The notes beneath the pieces were generated by a model. It worked only from the letters and a program-made list of their open reading frames with translations, was not told the origin of the DNA and made no database searches. The position numbers were made by a program, and so were the translations under genes. DNA of 32,672 nt from Sphingomonadales bacterium (GTDB taxonomy: Bacteria; Pseudomonadota; Alphaproteobacteria; Sphingomonadales; Sphingomonadaceae), in contig JANXVZ010000029.1 in the NCBI GenBank assembly GCA_025351405.1, positions 1 to 32,672 on the forward strand. The letters are read 5' to 3'. Shown here in pieces: positions 1 through 8,364 of the stretch. Position 1 is the stretch's first letter. Each line of letters opens with the position of its first letter.

Positions 1-340
1 GAATAGTCGCGATTCGGCTGACGCGCCTATTATAAGTAAATGCCTCGTCCTCGGTCGCAACGAGACAGACAACTTCGGTTCCGCCTTGGTTACGCAAAAT
101 ATCTAAACGCAGATGGCCGTCCAAGAGGTGATAATTGGCGGTGCCGCCACGATCGCGCGCGACGACTGGTGGCTCGATGATCCCAACTTCGCGGATCGAG
201 GCGGCAATCTGGCCGTATTTGACTGACTTTCGCACCGTGTCGGGCACTTCACGTAACGGGCGGATCTCGTCGATAGGAATGCGAAGGGTGATCGGCTCGA
301 AGGCCATCGCTGCAGGCGACGAGCGATGACCTCGTTTCAT
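1..340 (-). CDS. ParB/RepB-like partition protein, partial
   Basis: This open frame starts at ATG 340-338 and runs off the left edge, so only about 113 N-terminal residues are seen. The translation has a ParB/Spo0J N-terminal domain pattern: a segment on choosing a position or direction (KYGQIAASIREVGIIEPPVV), then LLDGHLRLDIL at about residues 79-89, which matches the DGHxR version of the ParB GEGHRR box. The ATG overlaps the TGA of the upstream RepB-like gene (ATGA), so the two are translationally coupled. I expect a RepB-type C-terminal part outside the window. ParB-like domains bind DNA and, in true ParB, CTP. No ParA partner is visible, so a role in plasmid partition is only inferred. 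Confidence 0.82.
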   Translation of the reverse strand, partial: MKRGHRSSPAAMAFEPITLRIPIDEIRPLREVPDTVRKSVKYGQIAASIREVGIIEPPVVARDRGGTANYHLLDGHLRLDILRNQGGTEVVCLVATEDEAFTYNRRVSRIATI

Positions 341-1230
341 GACCGCGATTCGAGACGGATTTGGAGCCGAGCCGCGATTGGCTCGGGCACTGTAGCAAGT
401 CCTTCATCCTCCAACAGCGCTAGAAAACGTTCGTCGCGCCCAAGCTTGCGTAGCACTTCGGTGATGAACAGGATGCGGTTTCGTGTTGCTTCGGCTTTAC
501 GGATCATGATCTGCTTGCGATCAGTATCCTCCTGATAGGCTTTAACGAGGGTATCGGCTGAAAGGCGTTGCCGGTTCTTAACTCCGGTCGACGCCAGGCC
601 CCTGCCATACCGCCGCCGCGTTTCAATAATCTTCTTGGCAGCGAGCAGCTTACGCCCTTTGAGCAATCCGCGCTCGTAGGCGCTCGACAAGGCTGCCTGA
701 AAGTCGTGGTCAGGCGCATCGGCTATTTCGACCGCGACGCTGATGGGTATCGTGCCGCTCTCGACCGAGCGCAGCAGCCGCTGCTCACCCTTTTCGAGCA
801 GGCGGGCGACGCCTTGAACATATTCGAGCGACAGGCCGGTTTTGCGGGCGATGTCGGGAGATGAATAGCCGCGCTCCTGCATGCCGCGGATATCCTGCAG
901 CAGGTCGATGGCCTGATGCTGACGGCGAGCACAGTTCTCGACCAGGCTCGCGACCAGACAATCTTCCGGGTCTGCAGTGACGACGAGTGCGGGCACCGTC
1001 GACTGGCCGAGTGCGATATAGGCTTCCAAGCGGCCCTGGCCGCAGACGAGGTCGTACGAGGGTCCGCCCGCCTCGGTTCGGCGCGTCACCGTGATGGGTT
1101 TTTTCAGCCCCAACCGCTCAATGTTATCGACGATATCTCTGAAACTGCGCTTATTGCGCACGCGTGGGTTGACGACGACGACGCTATCGACCGGTATCAT
1201 CTCGACGCGCTGGGAGGGCAACGCTGGCAT
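337..1230 (-). CDS. ParB/RepB-like partition protein
   Basis: A 297-residue protein with ParB architecture. An N-terminal ParB/Srx-fold domain covers residues 10-100 and has the box GQGRLEA at 64-70. A central helix-turn-helix follows (VENCARRQHQAIDLL, then YSSPDIARKTGLSLEYVQGV near 122-141). The basic C-terminal part resembles the RepB extension of alphaproteobacterial plasmids. The ATG at 1230-1228 overlaps the TGA of the recombinase gene, and its own TGA overlaps the next RepB-like ATG, so three genes form one leftward operon. Known relatives are plasmid RepB partition proteins. Here there is no RepA/RepC, and the pairing with a serine recombinase suggests a role in site choice, recombination control or element maintenance. 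That role is inference. Confidence 0.85.
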   Translation of the reverse strand: MPALPSQRVEMIPVDSVVVVNPRVRNKRSFRDIVDNIERLGLKKPITVTRRTEAGGPSYDLVCGQGRLEAYIALGQSTVPALVVTADPEDCLVASLVENCARRQHQAIDLLQDIRGMQERGYSSPDIARKTGLSLEYVQGVARLLEKGEQRLLRSVESGTIPISVAVEIADAPDHDFQAALSSAYERGLLKGRKLLAAKKIIETRRRYGRGLASTGVKNRQRLSADTLVKAYQEDTDRKQIMIRKAEATRNRILFITEVLRKLGRDERFLALLEDEGLATVPEPIAARLQIRLESRS

Positions 1231-2804
1231 CAGGCGGCCTCTCGTAAAGGCACCCGCGCTGTCATCCGGTAGAAGGCGGCGAGACTATCAAAGCGGTAAG
1301 CGTCGAGTGACAGGCCATTATACTCAGATAGCCGCAACACCGCATCGCGCATGTCCAACCGGGGGAGTACATAATAATCTTTGGGGTGTTCATTGGCCGC
1401 ATCCATGCGGATGGCGATCGTTAGATCAGGTTTCAAAGTGCTGTCGAGGCGTATCTTCCAGCGCATCGAACCGGCCGAGGTCTGGAAGCAGCGAACCACT
1501 ACGACCGATGTGGTAAACTCATCGTTGATCCTCAAAAGGTCGGTAGTGGCATCCTGCTCGACGTGTCCCCCCGCTCGCCCGATGCCGGCCATAGCGTCGG
1601 CGACGATCGATGGGTGCAGCCGACGCAATTTTCTGTTGATTTCGAGATAGCGATAGTCGTGGTCGGGCGAGAATCCGATCAAGGCATAGGCGCGCAGCAG
1701 GCTGCCGAATCGACAGCGAAAACTGCTGCTGGACGGCGCCGCTTCCACCTCATCAATGATCAGGCCCGAGAGATAGCCATTGCGCTCGAGTATCTCGCTC
1801 AGAACCTCGAGCATACGCTCGTCGCTCAATCGGTCCGAGCGCGCGGCGATGATCGCCTGCGCACGACCGAACAAAGCGCTATCGATTATACCCGCAAACG
1901 CGCCGTCAGCGCGGATCCACTCTGTCGGCGCATTCTGCACATGGGTGGTCTTCAGTTTGCACGACGTGCGCGCCCAGACATTATTGCCGATATATTTTTC
2001 GTTGATCAGCAATTGATGAACCGACCCCCGTGTCCAAGGTCGGCTCAAATCGGATAAGATGCCGCGTTGGTTTAGCAGGCCCGCGATCTCGCGTTCGGAC
2101 ATTCCGTCTTCGACGAACCACCGATAGACCTGCACGACGACCGCGACTTCTGCGGCGGGTCCGGGGATAAGGATGATGCGATCTGTGGCAATGCTCTTCT
2201 GCTCGCCGCGGCCGAGCTCGGTCTTAGCCGCGCCGTTCTGATCGATAAGCCGCCGACGCAGTCCATAGCCCGCCGCTCCGCCTTGCCGATACCCCAGCCT
2301 GATGAGGTTCGCCTGACCTTGGAACACTTTGACCGACAGCTCACGACTATACTCGCCCGCCATGGCGCGTTTGACGGTTTTGATGATCGACGAGCCAATG
2401 CTACCGTCATTCTCGAATTGCTCGGCACAATAGTGCACAGCAACCCCTGCGCGACGGCAGCGAAGCTCATAGCTGGCGGCTTCGTCGGGGTCTTGGAAGC
2501 GACCCCAACGACTCACATCGTACACCAGCAGCGCTTGAAAGTTTGCGCGGCCGTTTTCCACATCTTCAATCAGCTGTTGCAGGCCGAGTCTGCCGCCAAT
2601 GTTTAGACCACTTTTGCCCTCATCTGCGTAGGTCTGAACAATTTCATAGCCGCGCCTTTCGGCGTAGCGGCGGATTTCCTCTGCCTGGTTGTCCGTCGAG
2701 TATTTTTGATGCTCGGTCGACATGCGGACGTACTGTGCCGCCCGCACCTGCGGTTGCTCTGTGGGGGCGGATGGACCGCCCGGCTGATCCCAATTGATGA
2801 CCAT
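1230..2804 (-). CDS. Large serine recombinase
   Basis: A 524-residue protein with the resolvase/invertase N-terminal domain. YVRMSTEHQ holds the likely catalytic serine (Ser29 from the chosen start). YADEGKSGLNIGGRLGLQQL and LLVYDVSRWGRF are the usual downstream active-site blocks. A recombinase domain follows (GYRQGGAAGYGLRR, then the helix containing GSVHQLLINEKYIGNNVW), typical of large serine integrases and transposases. I chose ATG 2804 because it has GGGA five bases upstream; the longer reading frame would begin with TTG at 2822. It is the first gene of a leftward operon with two ParB/RepB-like genes and is divergent from a small HTH-like gene 70 bp away. It probably integrates, excises or inverts a DNA segment. 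The attachment site is not identified. Confidence 0.92.
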   Translation of the reverse strand: MVINWDQPGGPSAPTEQPQVRAAQYVRMSTEHQKYSTDNQAEEIRRYAERRGYEIVQTYADEGKSGLNIGGRLGLQQLIEDVENGRANFQALLVYDVSRWGRFQDPDEAASYELRCRRAGVAVHYCAEQFENDGSIGSSIIKTVKRAMAGEYSRELSVKVFQGQANLIRLGYRQGGAAGYGLRRRLIDQNGAAKTELGRGEQKSIATDRIILIPGPAAEVAVVVQVYRWFVEDGMSEREIAGLLNQRGILSDLSRPWTRGSVHQLLINEKYIGNNVWARTSCKLKTTHVQNAPTEWIRADGAFAGIIDSALFGRAQAIIAARSDRLSDERMLEVLSEILERNGYLSGLIIDEVEAAPSSSSFRCRFGSLLRAYALIGFSPDHDYRYLEINRKLRRLHPSIVADAMAGIGRAGGHVEQDATTDLLRINDEFTTSVVVVRCFQTSAGSMRWKIRLDSTLKPDLTIAIRMDAANEHPKDYYVLPRLDMRDAVLRLSEYNGLSLDAYRFDSLAAFYRMTARVPLREAA

Positions 2805-2868
2805 CGCGGTCCCAAGCGGCAACTGCGGTAAAAACTGCGTTCCGCCAACCCTATAGAGCAGAAAGGCC

Positions 2869-2903
2869 CGAACTATGGTTCCTAAAACCGGAACTAAAGT
2901 TCC
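2869..2903. promoter_or_regulatory. Paired palindromic operator, 21 bp apart
   Basis: GAACTATGGTTCC (2870-2882) and GAACTAAAGTTCC (2891-2903) share the form GAACTAnnGTTCC and lie exactly 21 bp apart, two helical turns. The second extends to the inverted repeat GGAACT-AA-AGTTCC. A further half site GGAACT is at 2913-2918. The first copy contains the start codon of the small gene at 2875, and both lie beside the divergent recombinase promoter. Autoregulation by the small HTH-like protein, or binding by the recombinase or a ParB-like protein, are the likely explanations. Confidence 0.6.
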
Positions 2904-3234
2904 AAAGATTGCGGAACTGCCTTCTCACACCGAATTTGCTCGGGCGATTGGACGCGCATTGAGGAGCGAACTCGGCGCGAGTCGGCGCGCGACCAAGTCA
3001 GTTATGGGGTGGGCACGCGTCAGCGATCGTACCGCACGGAAATGGCTTCAAGGGTCGGCCTGCCCCGGCGGACTTCACCTGATCGTACTCTCTGCCAACT
3101 GCCAAGCAGTCATGGCGATCGTCTTGGAACTTACCGGTTATGGCACCGTCCACGTTGCGCTGGAACTTGGGAAGGTCGAAGCGGCACTGTCGAGCGCGAT
3201 GCTTACGGTCCAAGAACTCCTGAGCGCTCGGTAG
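2875..3234 (+). CDS. Small HTH-like DNA-binding protein
   Basis: A 119-residue protein with no family name I can give with certainty. Residues about 18-62 look like a compact DNA-binding region: FARAIGRALRSELG, then ATKSVMGWARVSDRTARKWL, a helix-turn-helix pattern in which VSDRTARKWL would be the recognition helix. The rest is helical. An AAAGG box at 2862-2866, eight bases before ATG 2875, supports this start, although the first residues (VPKTGTKVPK) are encoded by an operator-like repeat and the real start could be further in. It is divergent from the recombinase operon. A control protein for the module is inferred from the fold pattern and position. Confidence 0.65.
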   Translation: MVPKTGTKVPKIAELPSHTEFARAIGRALRSELGASRRATKSVMGWARVSDRTARKWLQGSACPGGLHLIVLSANCQAVMAIVLELTGYGTVHVALELGKVEAALSSAMLTVQELLSAR

Positions 3235-3358
3235 GTACGGGCGGGCGCCGATGTCGCTACAGAAGGGGAGTCCGCTTGCGAGTCGTTCAGCCACGACTAG
3301 CGCGGTCGAGCAACTGAAATGTCAGCAGTTAGCGGCTGCCAACGCGTCCAGACACGCG

Positions 3359-3431
3359 TCCCTGTTAAACGCATAATAACTCCCTGTTATGCACCTGATG
3401 CGTCCCTGTTATGGCGATTAAATTCCCTGTT
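3359..3431 (+). repeat. Iteron-like TCCCTGTT direct-repeat array
   Basis: TCCCTGTTA occurs at 3359-3367, 3381-3389 and 3403-3411, with TCCCTGTT again at 3424-3431. The spacings are 22, 22 and 21 bp. The sequence between cores is not conserved, which is the pattern of phased protein-binding sites rather than of a duplicated segment. A fifth core (3524-3531) and an inverted one (3542-3549) follow. The array sits just beyond the small HTH-like gene of the recombinase/ParB module. Possible roles are iterons, a parS-like site or accessory recombination sites. Confidence 0.65.
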
Positions 3432-3448
3432 CCGTTGGCTAGGGAATT
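3421..3448. repeat. Inverted repeat AATTCCCT/AGGGAATT
   Basis: AATTCCCT (3421-3428) and AGGGAATT (3441-3448) are perfect 8-bp inverted copies with a 12-nt spacer. The left arm overlaps the fourth TCCCTGTT core, so this belongs to the same repeat system. Confidence 0.55.
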
Positions 3449-3522
3449 CAGTAGCCAAGATACTGATTTTGCGGAGACTTTCGCACCGGACGGTTGCCAA
3501 AACTGGCCGAATTTGTTCAAAT

Positions 3523-3550
3523 TTCCCTGTTAACAGGCAAAAACAGGGAA
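3523..3550. repeat. Inverted repeat TTCCCTGTT/AACAGGGAA
   Basis: TTCCCTGTT (3523-3531) and AACAGGGAA (3542-3550) form a perfect 9-bp inverted repeat with a 10-nt spacer. Inside lies a nested 12-bp palindrome, CCTGTTAACAGG (3526-3537). It uses the same core as the 22-bp-spaced array about 100 bp to the left. No T-run follows, so it does not look like an ordinary terminator; a protein-binding or recombination site is more likely. Confidence 0.55.
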
Positions 3551-3831
3551 TATCAGGCTGAGACCGGTTCGCCTTAGACTGCGTCGCGCACCATTGATGA
3601 TCGGCCTGCCTTGGCCGTTGCCGCAAGTGGCCGAGATCCCTGACATGATGCGGCCGGGATCGTCATCGGTGAGGCTGCAGTCTGCCGATAGCGCTGCCGA
3701 TGCGTGCCGCAAGAGATGTTGAAGACGCGCTCCGCGATTCCCCGGCTTCGGGATTTCGGGGCGGGCGCTGGGCCGGACCCGATTGCCAAGGCGCCCGCGG
3801 CTGTGCCGCCTGTTGCGACCGAACGCCTTAC

Positions 3832-3846
3832 CGCAATCGATTGTTG
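3832..3846 (+). promoter_or_regulatory. LacI-type operator upstream of sugar transporter
   Basis: CGCAATCGATTGTTG contains the 10-bp palindrome CAATCGATTG (3834-3843) with the central CG usual for LacI-family sites. The same core is found between the TonB receptor and lacI-type gene and upstream of GH68. It lies about 93 bp before the transporter ATG. Confidence 0.65.
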
Positions 3847-3936
3847 CGCTCACCGCCGGGGGTGGTAGGCTGATGCCAGGTCGATCCGCCCGGCATGAAC
3901 CGGCGCGGACGCTGAAGAGCTTGCTGGGGGGATAGC

Positions 3937-5253
3937 ATGATGGCGTCGGCGCAAAAGCCGCATCTGTCGCTTTGGCGCATCATCCAGATGAATCTCGGCT
4001 TTCTCGGCCTGCAATTCAGCTTCGGGTTGCAGCAGGGCAACATGGGGCCGATCTACAGTTATCTTGGCGCGCATGAGGCGAGCTTGCCGCTGCTGCAACT
4101 CGCCGGGCCGATGACCGGGCTTATCGTGCAGCCGATTGTCGGCGCGCTCAGTGATCGCACCCTCTCGCGTTGGGGGCGGCGCACACCCTATTTCGTCGGG
4201 GGTGCCATCCTGTGCTGCCTGGGGCTGCTCGCCATGCCGTTTTCATCCAGCCTGTTGATGGCAGCCAGCCTGCTCTGGGTGCTCGATGCCGGCAACAACA
4301 TCACCATGGAGCCCTATCGCGCCTATGTCAGCGACAGGCTCGATAGCGGGCAGCACAACGTCGGCTTCCTGACGCAGAGCGCCTTTACCGGCGTTGCACA
4401 ATGCCTGGCGCTCGGCACTCCGGCGCTGCTCGTCGGGCTGTTCGGCATGGACAAGGATGCCGTTGATGCGCACAACATCCCCTATACGACGCACATCGTC
4501 TTCCTGATCGGCGCGGTCCTGTCGTTATCGACGATCCTGTGGTCGGTGATCCGCGTCCCCGAACTGCCGCTGACCGAACACCAGCGCGCTGAAATCGCCG
4601 CGGCGCCGCGTTCGGCTGCGGCAACCTTGGCGGAGATCTGGGCAGCGATGCTCGAGATGCCGGTACCCATGCGCAAGCTGGCGGTGATGATGCTGTTCCA
4701 ATGGTATGCCTTTGGCAGTTACTGGACCTATGTGACCTATTCGATCAGCCGCTCAGTCTATGCGACGACCGACGCCAATTCGCCCGGGTTCCATTCGGCG
4801 GTGCTGACCAACGGCGAGATGGCGGCGTTCTACAATTTCATCGCCTTCCTGTCGGCTTTGGCAATGATGCCGATCATCCGTCGCATTGGGCCGCGCCGCG
4901 TCCATGCCGTTGCGCTGGCGTGCGGTGGGGTCGGAATGGCGCTGACCCCGCATGCCCATGACATGACCATGCTGTTCGTCGCCGCGGTCGGCACCGGCGT
5001 TGCCTGGGGCAGCATCATGGGGACCCCCTATGTCATGCTGGCCAGCTGCATCCCGCCACGGCGGACGGGGGTCTACATGGGCATCTTCAACATGATGATC
5101 GTGATTCCGATGCTCATCAACGCGGCGACCCTGCCGCTGATTTATGACGGCATCCTCGGCGGCGATGCGCGCAACGTGCTGACGCTGGCGGGCGTGCTGA
5201 TGGGCTGTGCGGCGCTGGCGGTGCTGCGGGTCAGGGACAGCGAACTCGGGTAG
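3937..5253 (+). CDS. MFS sugar:cation symporter, sucrose type
   Basis: A 438-residue protein with about 12 membrane segments. The N-terminal half has the pattern of sucrose-type (SUT/GPH-like) carriers: [20 protein letters not shown] followed by [13 protein letters not shown], the loop 2-3 MFS motif with a basic RRTP end, then [24 protein letters not shown] at 3926-3931 lies five bases before ATG 3937; a second ATG follows at once, so the start could be 3940. The gene is preceded by a LacI-type operator shared with the receptor and GH68 genes and is convergent with the GH32 gene. Its likely job is inner-membrane uptake of sucrose or a short fructo-oligosaccharide released in the periplasm. 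The substrate is inferred from neighbours. Confidence 0.88.
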   Translation: MMASAQKPHLSLWRIIQMNLGFLGLQFSFGLQQGNMGPIYSYLGAHEASLPLLQLAGPMTGLIVQPIVGALSDRTLSRWGRRTPYFVGGAILCCLGLLAMPFSSSLLMAASLLWVLDAGNNITMEPYRAYVSDRLDSGQHNVGFLTQSAFTGVAQCLALGTPALLVGLFGMDKDAVDAHNIPYTTHIVFLIGAVLSLSTILWSVIRVPELPLTEHQRAEIAAAPRSAAATLAEIWAAMLEMPVPMRKLAVMMLFQWYAFGSYWTYVTYSISRSVYATTDANSPGFHSAVLTNGEMAAFYNFIAFLSALAMMPIIRRIGPRRVHAVALACGGVGMALTPHAHDMTMLFVAAVGTGVAWGSIMGTPYVMLASCIPPRRTGVYMGIFNMMIVIPMLINAATLPLIYDGILGGDARNVLTLAGVLMGCAALAVLRVRDSELG

Positions 5254-5271
5254 CACCCCGCCGGTGCACGG

Positions 5272-6738
5272 TTACAGCAGCCACACGCCCAGTTCGGCAA
5301 AATCCTGCGTGTTTTCGCGCCTGGCGATTGTGGCGCTCCAGCCGTCATCCGGCATCAAGTGCTGGGCGGTGATGACGGTGGCGCCATCGTCGGCAAAAAT
5401 CTCGATCGAGCCGCGGTCGACAAATATCTGCAGGGTGAGTGGCCCCGCGGCGGCAAGCGATGCCGAACACGGTGCGGCGAACACGCTGTTGCCCGCCATC
5501 AACCCGGCGCTGCGATCGATGCGAAGCCGCGCATTGGTGCAATCCCACCCGATTTCGAGGTGATGACCATGGCGGTTGTCGAGCCCGATGGTGAAGCTGG
5601 CGACCGACCGCTCATGGACGCGGACGTGGAATTCACAGGCCAGCGGTAGGTCCGTGGGGGCTACCAGGCGCAGCGTTTGCGTGGCGGGCAGGGTGATCGC
5701 CCGCGGTTCATGCAGCGTCCGCCGTCGCGCCTGCAATTCCGCCACGGGTTGCTGCACCAGTCGGTAGACGTCGTCGATACGGCGCAATGAAAGCGCGCGT
5801 GGTATCGTCATCGCGCCGCGCCAGGGCGATGTCGGTACGGCGGCTGCATAGTGATGGTTGCTCATCCAGCCGATCCAGACGCGGCGGCCGTCGCTGGCGG
5901 GAATATCGGACCAGCTGATCGCGGCGTAGAAGTCGTGGCCATGATCGGCGCGCTGCCAGTGTGGAATGCCACCTGCGTCGGCATCGGGCGCGAAGGCGGT
6001 GCCGTCGAAGCTGCCGGTCAGCACCACCGGCACGGCAATCCCGGGCTCGTCGCTCCGCATGACATCGAATTTCAATACCCAGCGCGTCCCCCCTTCGCCT
6101 TCCACCGGCAGTTCGAAAAGGTCGGGGCATTCCCAAACGGAGCCCGTTGGTCCGGCGGGGCCGATGTCGGACAGATGCTGCCACTGGCGCAGATTGTCGG
6201 AACCATAGAGCGCAATCCGGCTCGCCAGCGACATAGCGACGACCATGATCCAGCGGCCGCTGGCGGCGTGCCAGAACACCTTGGGATCGCGGAAATCACC
6301 AAGCCCGACATCGAGCACCGGGTTGCCGCCATATTTCGTCCAGGAGCGGCCACGATCGTGGCTATAGGCGATGCACTGGCTTTGCATGGCGTCGTCGCCG
6401 CGCTCGGCCCCGGTATAAAGCGCTACCAGCGGCGGGGCGGCGCCGTCGCCGAAGCCCGATGTGTTCGCCCAATCGACGACGATGCTGCCGGAAAAGATCC
6501 AGTGGCGTTCATCCTCGGGGATGGCGAGGGGCAATTCGGTCCAGGCGACAAGATCGCGGCTGACGGCATGGCCCCAGCTCATATGGCCCCATTGGTCACC
6601 ATCCGGGTTATATTGGTAGAACAGATGATATTCGCCGGCGAACCAGACAAGTCCGTTGGGATCGTTCATCCAGTTGCGCTGCGGCGTGAAGTGGAAGCTG
6701 GGGCGAAAGGCTTCGCGCATCGGGAATTCCGTCATCAT
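5272..6738 (-). CDS. GH32 beta-fructosidase (sucrase/levanase type)
   Basis: A 488-residue glycoside hydrolase family 32 protein. The three hallmark blocks are present: WMNDPNG with the nucleophile Asp26, FRDP with the transition-state Asp151, and WECPDLF with the acid/base Glu203. The five-bladed propeller fills about residues 10-320 and the C-terminal beta-sandwich about 340-488, ending in RGSIEIFADDG. There is no signal peptide, so it probably acts in the cytoplasm on imported sucrose or fructo-oligosaccharides, releasing fructose. It lies 12 bp after the halogenase gene in a leftward unit with the TonB receptor. ATG 6738 has only a weak ribosome-binding site; ATG 6720 is an alternative and keeps all motifs. 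Confidence 0.93.
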   Translation of the reverse strand: MMTEFPMREAFRPSFHFTPQRNWMNDPNGLVWFAGEYHLFYQYNPDGDQWGHMSWGHAVSRDLVAWTELPLAIPEDERHWIFSGSIVVDWANTSGFGDGAAPPLVALYTGAERGDDAMQSQCIAYSHDRGRSWTKYGGNPVLDVGLGDFRDPKVFWHAASGRWIMVVAMSLASRIALYGSDNLRQWQHLSDIGPAGPTGSVWECPDLFELPVEGEGGTRWVLKFDVMRSDEPGIAVPVVLTGSFDGTAFAPDADAGGIPHWQRADHGHDFYAAISWSDIPASDGRRVWIGWMSNHHYAAAVPTSPWRGAMTIPRALSLRRIDDVYRLVQQPVAELQARRRTLHEPRAITLPATQTLRLVAPTDLPLACEFHVRVHERSVASFTIGLDNRHGHHLEIGWDCTNARLRIDRSAGLMAGNSVFAAPCSASLAAAGPLTLQIFVDRGSIEIFADDGATVITAQHLMPDDGWSATIARRENTQDFAELGVWLL

Positions 6739-6750
6739 CCGGGAAATGGC

Positions 6751-8265
6751 TCAGGCCGCCGGCCTGCAGGCCTGCTCGATAACGGCACGGTGGGCGGGCA
6801 TCTGCCCTGCGACTTGCGCCATTGCCTCGCGCAACCGCTTCAGCCAATCGGCTCCATCGACCTCGCGATAACCGATCAACGGGTCGAGGCGTTGCGGCAG
6901 GTTCAACTGGCCGACATGGACCGCAAGCCAGCTTGGTGCACCGAACAAATCCATGTCACGTGCAATCAGCCGGCCGAACTTGCGGAAATGGTCGATCTTG
7001 GTCTGCAACGTTTCGGGGATCGCCATCGCCGCGCAACACCGCCACATCGCGGAATCGTCGCGCTGGGTCAGGTAGTAATGGAGGATCAGGAAGTCGCGGA
7101 TACGCTCGACTTCGTTGGAGGCGATGCGGTTGTATTCGTCGGTGACCAGCGGGTCGAAATCGCGGTCGGGAAACAGCGCCAGCAACTTCGATATGCCAGC
7201 CTGGATGAGGTGGATACTGGTCGATTCGAGCGGTTCCATGAAGCCGCTCGACAAGCCGATAGCAACGACATTGCGGCTCCAGAACGACTTGCGCCGCCCG
7301 GTGGCGAAATGCAGTTGGCGCGGGTCGGCAAGCGCCTTGCCATCGAGATTGCCCAGCAGGGTGGCGGCGGCCGCATCGTCGCTGATGTGGTCGCTGCAAT
7401 AGACGTAGCCGTTGCCGATGCGGTGCTGCAGCGGGATGCGCCATTGCCAGCCGGCGGCGCGCGCGGTGGATCGGGTGTAGGGCTCCAGCGCGGAGGTGGA
7501 TTCGCACGGTACCGCCACTGCCCGGTCGCACGGCAGCCAATGGTTCCAGTGTTCATAGCCGGCGTGCAGCGCGCCTTCGATGAGCAGGCCGCGAAAGCCC
7601 GAGCAATCGATGAACAGGTCCGCCGCGAGACAGCGCCCATCCTCGAGAGAGACGCTTTCGACAAAGCCGTCATCGCCGCGCAAGGCGGCACCGGCGACCT
7701 TGCCCTCCAGCCTGATGACGCCGCGTGCCTCGGCATATTCGCGCAGGAACCCGGCATACAGCCCGGCGTCGAAATGATAGGCATAATCGTAGGTCGACTG
7801 CACGAGGCGCTGGTCGGCGGACGGCGGTGCAAATCGGCCGCGGCTGGCGGCCGCCCACGCCATCGAATGGTCGTCGAGGCTCGCGGTGCTCCCCGCCAGC
7901 CGCGCTTGCAGCCAATATTGGTGGAGCGGTACGAGGTCGAAGTTGCGGCCATGGGGTCCGAACGGGTGGAAGTAGCGGTTGCCCAGCTTTGCCCAATCGA
8001 CGAATTCGATGCCGAGCTTGAACGAGCCCTTGGTGCGGCGGATGAATTCGGCTTCGTCGATGCCGAGCGTCTGGTTGAAAAGCCGGATCGGCGGAATTGT
8101 TGCCTCGCCCACGCCGATGGTGCCGATGTCGTCGGATTCGACCAGTGTGATGGCGCAGCCGCGCGGCAAGGCATGGGCGAGCGCAGCGGCGCTCATCCAG
8201 CCGGCGGTGCCGCCGCCGACGATGACGATACGGCGGATGGCGCGGTCTTCATTCTGGCTGGCCAT
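6751..8265 (-). CDS. Flavin-dependent tryptophan halogenase family protein
   Basis: A 504-residue PrnA-type flavoprotein. It has the FAD box [10 protein letters not shown] near residue 15, the active-site lysine Lys79 in [13 protein letters not shown], the WxWxIP motif (WQWRIP, 273-278) that marks halogenases against monooxygenases, and the EPLEST block with Glu344, matching the second catalytic residue of PrnA. I chose ATG 8265 because GGGAG lies five bases upstream; a GTG two codons earlier has no room for a site. It needs reduced FAD from a separate reductase. It sits between the TonB receptor and GH32 genes on the same strand. Halogenases of this group are known beside TonB receptors in Xanthomonas and sphingomonads, with free indoles often better substrates than tryptophan. 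The natural substrate here is unknown. Confidence 0.92.
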   Translation of the reverse strand: MASQNEDRAIRRIVIVGGGTAGWMSAAALAHALPRGCAITLVESDDIGTIGVGEATIPPIRLFNQTLGIDEAEFIRRTKGSFKLGIEFVDWAKLGNRYFHPFGPHGRNFDLVPLHQYWLQARLAGSTASLDDHSMAWAAASRGRFAPPSADQRLVQSTYDYAYHFDAGLYAGFLREYAEARGVIRLEGKVAGAALRGDDGFVESVSLEDGRCLAADLFIDCSGFRGLLIEGALHAGYEHWNHWLPCDRAVAVPCESTSALEPYTRSTARAAGWQWRIPLQHRIGNGYVYCSDHISDDAAAATLLGNLDGKALADPRQLHFATGRRKSFWSRNVVAIGLSSGFMEPLESTSIHLIQAGISKLLALFPDRDFDPLVTDEYNRIASNEVERIRDFLILHYYLTQRDDSAMWRCCAAMAIPETLQTKIDHFRKFGRLIARDMDLFGAPSWLAVHVGQLNLPQRLDPLIGYREVDGADWLKRLREAMAQVAGQMPAHRAVIEQACRPAA

Positions 8266-8297
8266 TTTCACTCCCGATCATCAGCACTGGACAGCAT

Positions 8298-8331
8298 ATC
8301 AGGTGCGGTCGCATCCGCGACCGCACCTGAT
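8298..8331 (-). terminator. Strong hairpin between receptor and halogenase genes
   Basis: Two perfect 15-bp arms (8298-8312 and 8317-8331) are separated by four bases (ATCC), giving a GC-rich stem. It lies 34 bp after the receptor stop and 33 bp before the halogenase start. No T-run follows on the transcribed side, so it may be a partial terminator or an mRNA-stabilising structure that lets the receptor be made in excess over the downstream enzymes. Confidence 0.7.
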
Positions 8332-8364
8332 GACGCCGATCTGACCTGTTTGTTATCGTTATGA

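Larger units (their letters stand above)
3235..3936. other. Intergenic region, repeat-rich in its first half
   Basis: About 700 bp without a convincing gene. The first half (3359-3550) holds the TCCCTGTT repeats and two inverted repeats listed separately. The second half shows no recognisable gene. At its end lie a LacI-type operator (3833-3846) and the GGGGGG ribosome-binding site of the sugar transporter. The short open frames here have no domain signal. The boundary between the mobile module and the sugar locus most likely falls here, but I could not place an attachment site. Confidence 0.6.

Noticed and set aside
1-2804. A standard repABC plasmid replication region
   Set aside because: ParB/RepB-like genes are present, but no ParA/RepA ATPase or RepC initiator is visible, and the operon begins with a serine recombinase.
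3359-3550. CRISPR array
   Set aside because: The repeated core is only 8-9 bp and the gaps are 12-14 bp, far too short for repeats and spacers, and no cas gene is present.
3523-3550. Rho-independent terminator
   Set aside because: The stem is followed by TATCAGG without a T-run, and its arms belong to the TCCCTGTT repeat family.
3319-3561. An 80-codon plus-strand frame over the TCCCTGTT array
   Set aside because: Its sequence is produced by the repeats and has no domain, so the repeats are better seen as binding sites.
5253-5267. Bidirectional terminator between the transporter and GH32 genes
   Set aside because: Only a 5-bp stem (GCACC/GGTGC) without a T-run; too weak to call.
5851-8364. 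An 837-codon open frame on the plus strand
   Set aside because: It lies opposite the halogenase and GH32 genes, which carry full catalytic motifs; its translation has no domain and is rich in Gly, Arg and Val as expected of a high-GC antisense frame.
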